This document shows positions 54,901-64,000 of a stretch of DNA of 64,000 nt, piece after piece. The position numbers were made by a program, and so were the translations under genes. The stretch lies in the NCBI GenBank assembly GCA_016169945.1, contig JADLSH010000148.1, positions 84,476-148,475 on the forward strand, in the 5' to 3' direction. Numbering within the stretch: position 1 is the stretch's first letter; each line of letters starts with the position of its first letter. Below the pieces are notes generated by a model. The model saw only the letters and a list, made by a program, of their open reading frames with translations, had not been told where the DNA came from and ran no database searches. Origin of the DNA: Trachythela sp. YZ-2020. Lineage: Eukaryota > Cnidaria > Anthozoa > Malacalcyonacea > Clavulariidae.

Positions 54901-57715
54901 AAAATGGCCAAAAGTAGTAGCCTTAACATTTTGTCGAAAAATGTTATAGAGTTTTACTTTTGGCCATTTTCAGTCGCTCATTGACATTTTTAATATGTCA
55001 CCGGAAATGGCCAAAAAGTAAAGGGGTTAGCCTTAACATTATGTCGAAAAAATGTTAAGGGGTTAGCCTTTACTTTTTGGCCATTTTCAGTCACTTATTG
55101 ACATTTTTAATATGTGACCGGAAATGGCCAAAAATTAAAGGGGTTAGTTAGCCTTAACATTATGTCGAAAAAATGTTAAGGGGTTAGCCTTTACTTTTTG
55201 ACCATTTTCAGTCACTTATTGACATTTTAAAAATGTGGCCGAAAATGGCCAAAAAGTAAAGGGGTGGGCCTTAACATTTTGTCGAAAAATGTTAGGTAAG
55301 TTTACTTTTTGGCCATTTTCAGTCGCCATTGACATTTTTAATATGTCACCGAAATGGCCAAAAGTAAGGTTAGCCTTAACATTATGTCGAAAAAATGTTA
55401 TAGGTTAGCCTTTACTTTTTGGCCATTTTCAGTCGCTTATTGACATTTTGAATATGTGGCCGATAATGGCCAAAAGTAAGGGTTAGCCTTAGCATTTTGT
55501 CGAAAAATGTTATAAGTTAGCCTTTACTTTTTGGCCATTTTCAGTCACTTATTGACATTTTTAATATGTGGCCGATAATGGCCAAAAGTAGTTAGCCTTA
55601 ACATTTTGTCAAAAATGTTAAGTTATTTTACTTTTTGGCCATTTTCAGTCGCCATTGACATTTTAATATGTCACCGGAATTGGCCAAAAGGAAGGTTAGC
55701 CTTAACATTATGTCGAAAAAATGTTAGGTTAGCCTTACTTTTTGGCCATTTTCAGTCACTTATTGACATTTTAAAAATGTATTTGGCCGAAAATGGCCAA
55801 AAAGTAAGTTAGCCTTAACATTATGTCGAAAAATGTTAAGGGGTTAGCCTTACTTTTGGCCATTTTCAATCACTTATTGACATTTTAATATGTCACCGAA
55901 ATGGCCAAAAGTAAAAGGTTAGCCTTAACATTATGTCGAAAATGTTAGGTTAGCCTTTACTTTTTGGCCATTTTCAGTCACTTATTGACATTTTGAATAT
56001 GTGGCCGATAATGGCCAAAAGTAAAGTTAGCCTTAACATTATGTCGAAAATGTTAAGGTGTTATTTTTACTTTTGTCCATTTTCATTCTTCATTGACATT
56101 TTTAATATGTCACCGGAATTGGCCAAAAGGAAGGGTTAGCCTTAACATTATGTCGAAAAATGTTATGTTAGTTTTACTTTTGGCCATTTTCATTCGCCAT
56201 TGACATTTTTAATATGTCACCGAAATGGCCAAAAGTAAAGAGTTAGCCTTAACATTTTGTCGAAAATGTTAAGGGGTTAGCCTTACTTTTTGGCCATTTT
56301 CAGTCACTTATTGACATTTTGAATATGTGACCGAAATGGCCAAAAAAGTTAGTTAGCCTTAACATTATGTCGAAAATGTTAAGTTAGTTTTACTTTTGAC
56401 CATTTTCATTCGCCATTGACATTTTTAATATGTGACCGAAATGGCCAAAAAGTAAAGCCTTAACATTATATCGAAAAAATGTTAGAAAGATTTTACTTTT
56501 GGCCATTTTCAGTCACTTATTGACATTTTTAATATGTGACCGAAATGGCCAAAAGTAAGGTTAGCCTTAACATTATGTCAAAAAAATGTTAAGGGGTTAG
56601 CTTTACTTTTTGGCCATTTTCAATCACTTATTGACATTTTTAATATGTCACCGAAATGGCCAAAAAGTAAAGGGTTAGCCTTAACATTATGTCGAAAAAT
56701 GTTATAGTTAGCCTTACTTTTTGGCCATTTTCAGTCACTTATTGACAATTTGAATATGTGGCCTATAATGGCCAAAAAGTAGTAAGTTAGCCTTAACATT
56801 TTGTCGAAAATGTTATAGGTTAGCCTTTACTTTTTGGCCATTTTCAGTCACTTATTGACATTTTGAATATGTGGCCGATAATGGCCAAAAGTAAGGTTAG
56901 CCTTAACATTTTGTCGAAAAAAATGTTATGGGTTAGTTTTACTTTTTGGCCATTTTCAGTCGCCATTGACATTTTTAATATGTCACCGAATTGGCCAAAA
57001 GGAAGTTAGCCTTAACATTATGTCGAAAAATGTTATGTTTATTTACTTTTTAGCCATTTTCGTCACTTATTGACATTTTCAATATGTGGCGGAAATGACC
57101 AAAAAGTAAGCTAGCCTTAACATTATGTCGAAAAATGTTATGTTAGTTTTACTTTTTGACCATTTTCATTCGCCATTGACATTTTTAATATGTCACCGAA
57201 ATGGCCAAAAGTAAAAGGGTTAGCCTTAACATTATGTCGAAAAATGTTAAGGGGTTAGTTTTACTTTTTGGCCATTTTCAGTCACTTATTGACATTTTTA
57301 ATATGTGACCGAAATGGCCAAAAGTAGTAAGTTAGCCTTAACATTATGTCGAAAAATGTTAAGGTTAGCCTTTACTTTTTGGCCATTTTCAATCACTTAT
57401 TGACATTTTTAATATGTCACCGAAATGGCCAAAAGTAATAAGTTAGCCTTAACATTATGTCTAAAAATGTTATGGTTAAGTTTATACTTTTTGGCCATTT
57501 TCAGTCGCCATTGACATTTTTAATATGTCACCGAAATGGCCAAAAAGGAAAGGGGTTAGCCTTAACATTATGTCGAAAAAATGTTAAGGGGTTAGCCTTT
57601 ACTTTTTGCCCATTTTCAGTCACTTATTGACATTTTGAATATGTGGCCGGAAATGGCCAAAAAGTAAAGGGGTTAGCCTTAACATTATGTCGAAAAAATG
57701 TTAAGGGGTGACCTT
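39965..57715 (+). repeat. 17.7-kb array of a 117-bp palindrome-bearing satellite
   Basis: About 150 units. Period 117 is exact in well-preserved parts (for example TATGTCG at 40111, 40228, 40345). Each unit has two inverted pairs: CTTTACTTTTTGGCCAT with ATGGCCAAAAAGTAAAG, and TTAACATT with AATGTTAA. Subfamilies differ at TTATGTCGAAAAAATGTTAAG versus TTTTGTCGAGAAAATGTAAAG-like blocks and at CACTTATTG versus CGCTCATTG, often alternating. Short ORFs (40382-40597, 42369-42578, 44908-45117, 45678-45890, 49227-49475, 55606-55812) are satellite translations. Confidence 0.97.
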
Positions 57716-58021
57716 GACCTTTGACCTGGCTCGAACTGGTCAGTCTTTATTCTAAATACTTTACTTTTACAAAAAAGATTCTTTTTTTCCCAAGGGATAC
57801 TTTTCCCACCAAAATTTTATTTTTTAAACGGTGCTAACGTTGGTTCTATAAGGCCAGGACACAAACGCACCGACGTCCCTACAATAAAAATACTTTTATA
57901 GGTAATAATCTTGAGTGTTGGTTGTGGTGGAAAAAACACTTTTGCGCATGGGCATTTTGAAATTTTCCAATTTACGCATGCGCAGATCGAATTTTGCGGA
58001 TTTTCCCCCTTCTTTTCCCCC
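57716..58021. other. Non-coding interval beyond the satellite
   Basis: Starts with GACCTTGACCTTTGACCTGG. No gene or strong repeat recognised. The overlapping ORFs at 57817-58108 lack domain features. Confidence 0.4.
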
Positions 58022-59320
58022 ACTTTCGAAAATAAAAAAGCCCCCCTTGAAAAATTCCCACCGTTGAGCCTTCTTCTTTGCTCTGGCTGTCCTCTTGGAC
58101 GATGTTGAGCATGCCCTTAAACGTTTTGATCCAAAAAGGGTTAGCCTTTAACTTTCGGCCACTTTTTAAGATTTTGAAGGCCACAGAATAAAGATGCATA
58201 CAGAAGGGCCACTCAGCGGTGCACAACGTGTCCTCGGTTTTTTATGCAAAAATATGCAGTTTACTGGGCAGAGAAATGGCGGACCAGCCAGTTCAGCGTG
58301 CTTATTGGCCAGAAAGAGCAATTGACTGGCCAGAGAAATGGCGGCCAACATGCGTAATGCGATATGCGCGGCCCCCAAAAATTCAAAGGTTCCCAAGAGA
58401 GTGAACCCTCTATATAATACTTACTCTATGCTAAGGCTCAACATCGTCCAAGAGGACAACGAGAGCACAACCTAAGGCTCAACATCGTCCAAGAGGACAG
58501 CGAGAGCACAAACTAAGGCTCAACATCGTCCAAGAGGACAGCGAGAGCACAGAAGGTTAATGATGTAAGTATAAATGAAGGCTTGACTTTTTATAAAAAG
58601 AAAGTTGACGTACGGCTTATGGGACCTTATGCTCACATACTGAGGATGCGCACTCGATCTGACATGTCCCACATTCATAAGGGAAAGATCTGATAAATAG
58701 TACCATGACACTGAATCAGTCTCCTAATGATTTGTTCCAACATCCTCTTGGTATGGTATGCACATACAGTTCAAGGGATGTGTCAAATACAGCACTTACT
58801 ACATCCTCTTGGCATGGTATGCACATACAGTTCAAGGGATGTGTCAAATACAGCACTTACTACATCCTCTTGGCATGGTATGCACATACAGTTCAAGGGA
58901 TGTGTCAAATACAGCACTTACTACATCCTCTTGGTATGGTATGCACATACAGTTCAAGGGATGTGTCAAATACAGCACTTACTACATCCTCTTGGCATGG
59001 TATGCACATACAGTTCAAGGGATGTGTCAAATACAGCACTTACTACATCCTCTAGGCATGGTATGCACATACAGTTCAAGGGATGTGTCAAATACAGCAC
59101 TTACTACATCCTCTAGGCATGGTATGCAGATACAGTTCAAGGGATGTGTCAAATACAGCACTTACTACATCCTCTAGGCATGGTATGCACATACAGTTCA
59201 AGGAATGTTTGGAAGGAGCACAAAAAGGGGTTTGGCTTGGCTGTGTCCAAGACGCGCTGCACTTGCTCAGGTCCCTGGGTGGGAATCTTTCAAGGGGGTC
59301 TTTTTTTTAGAAAATGGGGT
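58022..59320. repeat. Foldback region with tandem cores
   Basis: A pyrimidine-rich block (CCCCCTTGAAAAATTCCCAC, about 58042-58061) is mirrored by GTGGGAATCTTTCAAGGGGG at about 59278-59297. GTCCTCTTGGACGATGTTGAGC-like sequence at 58089-58110 is mirrored by three tandem 41-bp units at 58432-58552 (phase marks 58435, 58476, 58517). The arms enclose the 61-bp tandem repeat. A non-autonomous foldback element is plausible. Confidence 0.6.
58741..59204 (+). repeat. 61-bp tandem repeat, 7.6 copies
   Basis: Units start (CATCCTCT) at 58741, 58802, 58863, 58924, 58985, 59046, 59107 and 59168. The unit lacks stop codons in three frames, and 61 is not a multiple of three. The frames therefore rotate and give three long overlapping ORFs (58705-59055, 58727-59116, 58758-59177) that encode the same peptide cycle. 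These are not considered genes. Copies differ by C/T or T/A at single positions only, so amplification is recent. Confidence 0.95.
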
Positions 59321-59340
59321 GAAAACTTTTTCAAAAACTC

Positions 59341-59555
59341 AAAAAGTGGCCGATAATGGCTAAAAAGTAAAGGGGTTAGCCTGAAATGGCCAAAAAGTAA
59401 AGAGGTTAGCCTTATCTTTTTGCCGAAAAATGTTAAGGGCTAGCCTTTTAAAAAACTCAAAAAGTGGTCGAAAATGGCCACAACGTAAAGGCTAACCCCT
59501 TAATATTTTTTCGACAAAACGTTAAAGGTTAGCCATTTACTTTTTTGCCATTTCT
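59341..59555. repeat. Diverged 117-bp satellite relics, head to head
   Basis: AATGGCCAAAAAGTAAAGAG and TTAGCC motifs appear first in plus, then (from about 59487) in minus orientation (GGCTAACCCCTTAATATT, TTTTTCGACAAAAC). Confidence 0.7.
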
Positions 59556-59990
59556 TTCAGGGCCTTCCTCTTGCTTCACTTACAAATCAGACAAAAAGGC
59601 TTCGGTAAAATTATGGAAGCATTCGGATTGATTGTAATCGTTCACTCGCACGAATGAATACAAATTTTAATACATCTCACCTCCCGGCATTAAATACATT
59701 AATCTTTAAAAACAATACAAATGCTTAATTAATGCCCCTTACCCGGTATGGCTCTGCAAATTCATTCCATAATAATGTCCACGCAGCTAGCTTAGCAATA
59801 TACAAATGTTTTGTCTTTTATTTCCATTATTGTTTGTGTATCAAATGTCATTAGTTCCCATCTTCAATTGCCAGATATTGCCAGAATATTGTAGGGCAAA
59901 AGCTATGATTGATCTGGTGTAAGAACAGAGCTGACAGCTCCCCTGACTCGTGCAGTTCCTATAGGATAAAGAAACGTCGCATTGAACTAA
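59556..59990. other. Non-coding interval
   Basis: AT-rich sequence without ORF, TIR or repeat that I could recognise. Confidence 0.4.
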
Positions 59991-60066
59991 CCTCTTTATT
60001 TTTAGGCCATTTTTGGCCACATTTTCAAAATGTCATTAAGTGACTGAAAATGGCCAAAAAGTAAAA
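59991..60066 (-). repeat. Single inverted 117-bp satellite-like unit
   Basis: GGCCACATTTTCAAAATGTC and GACTGAAAATGGCCAAAAAG are satellite landmarks. It adjoins the inverted composite array. Confidence 0.65.
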
Positions 60067-61810
60067 GGGGAAAAATAGTTGCCATTCTGGTGCTAATATA
60101 TACAACTCAAATATAAATATCAATGCAGGCAGATTTTTTATACTAACTGCCAATTAGAAATGAAGCTAGATCAAGCCACACAGGCGAAACGCTGGTCACA
60201 AGTGGAGATTCAATGACAATTTTGCCTGGTTATTCCTGATCGTGTTAGGCCTTGCACCCGAAGGGCAGAGCTTGCCATGCAGAACTGAGCTGCTGACTAG
60301 CCTATTATGCACGACCAACCAGAAAAATTAAGCCGAACTGATATCGAACAACCACCAATGGCCAACCTATCCCCTTATGTGATTTTACCCATCAGTCATA
60401 GTTGCCATTCTGGTGCTAATTTATACAACTCAAATATAAATATGAACGCAGGCAGATTTTTTATACTAACTGCCAATTAGACATGACAATCGTAGAAAGC
60501 AGAGTAGGTCAAGCCACACAGGCGAAAAGCTGGTCACAAGTGGAGATTCAATGACAATTTTGCCTGGTTATTCCTGATCGTGTTAGGCCTTGCACCCGAA
60601 GGGCAGAGCTTGCCATGCAGAACTGAGCTGCTGACTAGCCTATTTTGCACGACCAACCAGAAAAATTAAGCCGAACTGATATCGAACAACCACCAATGGC
60701 CAACCTATCCCCTTATGTGATTTTACCCACCAGTCATAGTTGCCATTCTGGTGCTAATTTATACAACTCAAATATAAATATGAACGCAGGCAGATTTTTT
60801 GTACTAACTGCCAATTAGAAATGACAATCGTAGAAAGCTAGATCAAGTCACACAGGCGAAAAGCTGGTCACAAGTGGAGATTCAATGCCAATTTTGCCTG
60901 GTTATTCCTGATCGTGTTAGCTAGCCTTGCACCCGAAGGGCAGAGCTTGCCATGCAGAACTGAGCTGCTGACTAGCCTATTTTGCATGACCAACCAGAAA
61001 AATTAAGCCGAACTGACATCGAACAACCACAAATGGCCAACCTATCCCCTTATGTGATTTTACCCACCAGTCATAGTTGCCATTCTGGTGCTAATTTATA
61101 CAACTCAAATATAAATATCAATGCAGGCAGATTTTTTATACTAACTGCCAATTAGACATGACAATCGTAGAAAGCTAGATCAAGCCACACAGGCGAAAAG
61201 CTGGTCACAAGTGGAGATTCAATGCCAATTTTGCCTGGTTATTCCTGATCGTGTTAGGCCTTGCACCCGAAGGGCAGAGCTTGCCATGCAGAACTGAGCT
61301 GCTGACTAGCCTATTTTGCATGACCAACCAGAAAAATTAAGCCGAACTGACATCGAACAACCACCAATGGCCAACCTATCCCCTTATGTGATTTTACCCA
61401 CCAGTCATAAGTTGCCATTCTGGTGCTAATTTATACAACTCAAATATAAATATGAACGCAGGCAGATTTTTTATACTAACTGCCAATTAGAAATGACAAT
61501 CGTAGAAAGCTAGATCAAGCCACACAGGCGAAAAGCTGGTCACAAGTGGAGATTCAATGCCAATTTTGCCTGGTTATTCCTGATCGTGTTAGGCCTTGCA
61601 CCCGAAGGGCAGAGCTTGCCATGCAGAACTGAGCTGCTGACTAGCCTATTTTGCACGACCAACCAGAAAAATCAAGCCGAACTGACATCGAACAACTACG
61701 AATGGTCAACCTATCCCCTCAGTCAACGCGTTGCAATTATGGTGTTAATTTAAACATTTTAAATATAAATATAGTTGAAACCTGCTGTAACATATTAACA
61801 AGTCTAAATT
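60067..61810 (-). repeat. Inverted tandem array of the 391/417 family (~336-bp units)
   Basis: AGTTGCCATTCTGG marks recur at 60076, 60400, 60738, 61074 and 61410 (spacings 324, 338, 336, 336). On the minus strand each unit contains GATAGGTTGGCCATT, CTGGTTGGTCGTGCAAAATA, CACTTGTGACCAGC and GCCTGTGTGGCTTGATCTAG, all landmarks of the type B monomer at 680-8640. The last part (61735-61810) carries AATTGCAACGCG and AAATGTTTAAAT equivalents. It is a diverged, oppositely oriented relative of the left array. Confidence 0.85.
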
Positions 61811-62032
61811 GCTAGCGCAAGCAGTTGTTATATACTCACTCAGACTGCCAACTTAATAACAATTATCTATTAAAATATCAAACACCATGTTTCAAAATAT
61901 TTCTACTCAAATGCCAGAGTCAAACCAATGGCTTTCCGGGTAAATTAACTCATGCAAATTTTGATAGTCTTTGAAAACTCACCCATCAAACATTTTTTCA
62001 AATACGGGAAACAATGCTATTATACCTATAAT
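61811..62032. other. Non-coding interval
   Basis: No supported feature. The ORF at 61971-62246 crosses the MITE at 62033-62210 and is not credited. Confidence 0.4.
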
Positions 62033-62210
62033 CAGTGTTTTCAATAAAAGGCGGTTACCGGCGGTTTACCGCCGCCTATTAGGCCTTTCACAGCCGCCTA
62101 TTTATTTGTTTATTTGCAAAATCTATATTTGTCTTTCACCTGGATACTTTGAGCACAGCCGCCTATTTTTGAAATTCAGCCTGCTATTACAAAAATTATT
62201 GAAAACACTG
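62033..62210. mobile_element. Short MITE (CAGTGTTTTCAATA ends)
   Basis: Starts CAGTGTTTTCAATA and ends TATTGAAAACACTG (perfect 14-bp TIR). It is 178 bp long and flanked by TATAAT (62027-62032 and 62211-62216). The interior has GCCGCCTAT repeats. CAG...CTG ends suggest hAT, but the visible duplication is 6 bp. Confidence 0.7.
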
Positions 62211-62215
62211 TATAA

Positions 62216-62337
62216 TAATAACCGATTAGCTGGCAATGCGCCCTAGTGCTTAGATGTACCCTAATTTAGTATTTTACTCTGTGAAACACCAGACAATTTT
62301 ACTTGTCAGTGGTAAGGTACTGCCGTTAATGGGTTAA
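62216..62337 (+). repeat. TAGTATTTTACT-family repeat, copy
   Basis: Shares TTTAGTATTTTACT, CCAGACAATTTTACTTGTCA and GTTAATGGGTTAA with 62869-62989. Confidence 0.7.
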
Positions 62338-62868
62338 TACACAAGGAATATTCTAACCTGACAACGCTAGTCCCCTTTCTTCAGCATAGATTGCTTCACA
62401 ATTCATTTCAAGAAAAAGTCATTATATTTCTTGCATTAATATGTATCCAAACTAAAGTTGTATATGGTATCAATGTATAGCATCCATGCTGAAAATGTAT
62501 CCTAATCAAAAAGACAAAATATCAAGTTTTAATGCTTTGATCAAGGTTAGCTTTAAGGCATTTGTACCAATTGAGAGTGAGGAATCTGCTGTGGTGGGGC
62601 AAATTTGGCCTTTGGGCACAGCCTGCAGCTTTTTTACATTTAATTAAACATTGGGCAGACTCCAACAATATATCCATTATCTAGAATTTCAGAATAATGT
62701 CCTGTTCGGAACCAGTAATGGTTTCCAGGTTAAATTCCTGGAGCAATTTCTTGCAATCAGTAAACAATCTATTGCCTAAATTTCATGTCTTCAATTTCGT
62801 TCTCAACATCTATTCACAATGTTGATGTAAAGTATCCTTGTGAGATTAACTGATATATATTGCGCACT
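62338..62868. other. Non-coding interval
   Basis: Nothing recognised; no long ORF. Confidence 0.4.
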
Positions 62869-62989
62869 AATTAACCAATTAGCTTGTAATGGCCCCAGGT
62901 GCACCCTACTTTAGTATTTTACTTGTATGTACGTCTAATGTCAGACAATTTTACTTGTTAGTGGTAGGGTACAGCCAGTTAATGGGTTA
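62869..62989 (+). repeat. TAGTATTTTACT-family repeat, copy
   Basis: Starts TTAACCAATTAGC and ends TTAATGGGTTAA, a short imperfect TIR. The interior is as in the other copies. Confidence 0.7.
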
Positions 62990-63878
62990 AGGAACATGTT
63001 TGACTTTCAATGATTTAACACATCTGTACAATGTATATGTACAATGTTTACTGCCAGCTACTAATTTTCATCTGGTCAGAGCAAAAATAAAAGCAAATCG
63101 ATGTTCAACATGGAATTTAGCCAAACACAGTCTGTTCACCCATTTGGAAGATTTTTGCTCAAAATTTCCCTGCAAAACCCCTTCAACGTTCAACTCTATT
63201 CAGCAGGATGTCCAAAATTTGGAATGTTATATCAACCCAGCCACAACCCATGGTAAAAAGGTTAATAACTTTATATATACAAGGATCACAAATAACCAAC
63301 CTGACAATATCTGCTTTACATTACAGCAAATCCAGCAACTGCAATATGGTAACCTAAAAATTTGAATGAAACAAACCATTAGGTTATAATGTTTTGATTG
63401 GGCTGACTGGATACTACAAAATTTCATCAAACATTAAGATAATGTTAAATATCTCCAGTGTCTTTTAACAGCTGTTAAACACTACACATTTGCCACCTTT
63501 CATAACCAGACTTTCAACAATGAAGACAAGCATACAGAAGTTGTTGAAGTTTATGTGCATCTGAGTGTATAACTTCATGATGCCAAATAGTTCACTGTCT
63601 AGTTGTTGACTATCCTATTGTTATTGTTACTTAACAAGGACGGGTTGGGGATGCAAAGACTTACAGTAACCAGATTCCAGTGGGATACGTACAGATTATT
63701 AGGGGGAGATTAACTAACATTTTTAATACTGGTATCCCAGTTCAATACTGAAAATATATTCAAATTTCAGAACCTGTTCTGTAAAAACATTGTACTTAAA
63801 CTTTTACTGTCGTTCCAATTGAAGTGTTCCTAAAATATTACATCAATTCATTACATAAGTTGATCAATACATTTACTC
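62990..63878. other. Non-coding interval
   Basis: A 121-codon ORF (63000-63365) starts here directly at the repeat border. It shows no recognisable domain. No other signal. Confidence 0.35.
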
Positions 63879-63992
63879 AAAAATTGCTCAACTTCCTGTT
63901 TACTAGCATACTTGTTCCCAATTGGTCAATCAGTCACTGAAATGAGACGCCATTGGTCGATTCATTAATAACACAGGAAGTTGATCAATTTT
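63879..63992. repeat. Foldback/MITE-like inverted repeat at window end
   Basis: AAAAATTGCTCAACTTCCTG (63879 onward) is mirrored by CAGGAAGTTGATCAATTTTT (63973-63992). Inner ATTGGTCAATCA and CATTGGTCGATTCA also recur. Confidence 0.65.
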
Positions 63993-64000
63993 TCAACGAA

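Noticed and set aside
40382..55812. Several 68-82 codon ORFs in the satellite
   Set aside because: They recur with the 117-bp unit (39 codons) and reflect stop-free satellite frames.
39965..57715. Telomeric repeat (GGGGTTAG motifs)
   Set aside because: The motif occurs once or twice per 117-bp unit, not in short tandem form.
58705..59177. Three long overlapping plus-strand ORFs
   Set aside because: They are frame-rotated translations of one 61-bp tandem repeat.
63000..63365. 121-codon ORF at the window end
   Set aside because: No recognisable domain, starts at a repeat border, ordinary length for AT-rich chance frames. Kept only as a note.

Overview
This window is repeat-dominated, AT-rich nuclear DNA from a metazoan, most likely a cnidarian or another aquatic invertebrate. 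The evidence is the set of elements: a Polinton/Maverick-like element, a Penelope-like retroelement with a GIY-YIG domain, hammerhead ribozymes, several classes of non-autonomous DNA transposons, and very long satellite arrays. The species assignment is inference. I see no rRNA, tRNA gene, CRISPR array or bacterial operon. The only host-gene-like sequence is a frameshifted, partly duplicated coiled-coil gene fragment at 9.6-11.4 kb.

Layout. 1-0.4 kb: candidate solo LTR. 0.4-9.15 kb: a composite tandem repeat made of 417- and 391-bp monomers, a linker, a 30-bp minisatellite and a tail. 9.15-11.4 kb: the coiled-coil gene relic, interrupted by an hAT-like element. 11.8-16 kb: a nest of foldback and terminal-inverted-repeat elements, several with target-site duplications (TSDs) that can be read directly. 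16-22.8 kb: a nest of Penelope-like (PLE) fragments, hairpins and (TA)n runs that includes a nearly complete reverse transcriptase/GIY-YIG gene with two frameshifts, an inverted partial copy of its 3' end, four hammerhead ribozymes with intact cores and one with a broken stem. 22.8-24.3 kb: small repeats. 24.3-25.8 kb and 38.4-40.0 kb: two near-identical copies of the composite repeat. 38.06-38.38 kb and 39.97-57.7 kb: a 117-bp satellite whose monomer is itself partly palindromic. 57.7-62 kb: foldback repeats, a 61-bp tandem repeat, relic satellite units and an inverted array of the composite-repeat family. 62-64 kb: small repeats and otherwise featureless sequence.

The most striking object lies at 25827-38049. 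It is a 12.2-kb, almost perfectly palindromic element with arms of about 5.7 kb. Its ends are 5'-AG and CT-3', and it is flanked by the 6-bp duplication ACCTGG. An uninterrupted, paralogous target site is present at 39959-39964. Ends and duplication length match Polintons/Mavericks, but none of the Polinton core genes (protein-primed polymerase, integrase, protease, ATPase, capsid) is present. Each arm instead carries a small ORF with Bcl-2-like features, an unrecognised ORF, a C2HC zinc-finger/acidic ORF facing the centre and a tiny CxxC ORF. The same hAT-type MITE sits at the same position in both arms, so the MITE came before the palindrome. The palindrome as a whole then appears to have integrated. 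I read it as the genomic copy of a defective, head-to-head palindromic derivative of a Polinton-like virus, similar in structure to snap-back defective genomes of linear protein-primed DNA viruses.

The second notable system is ribozyme-bearing. The PLE nest carries two kinds of hammerhead fold. One lies next to the PLE 3' end. The other bounds a 139-bp unit that resembles a retrozyme-like circular-RNA monomer.
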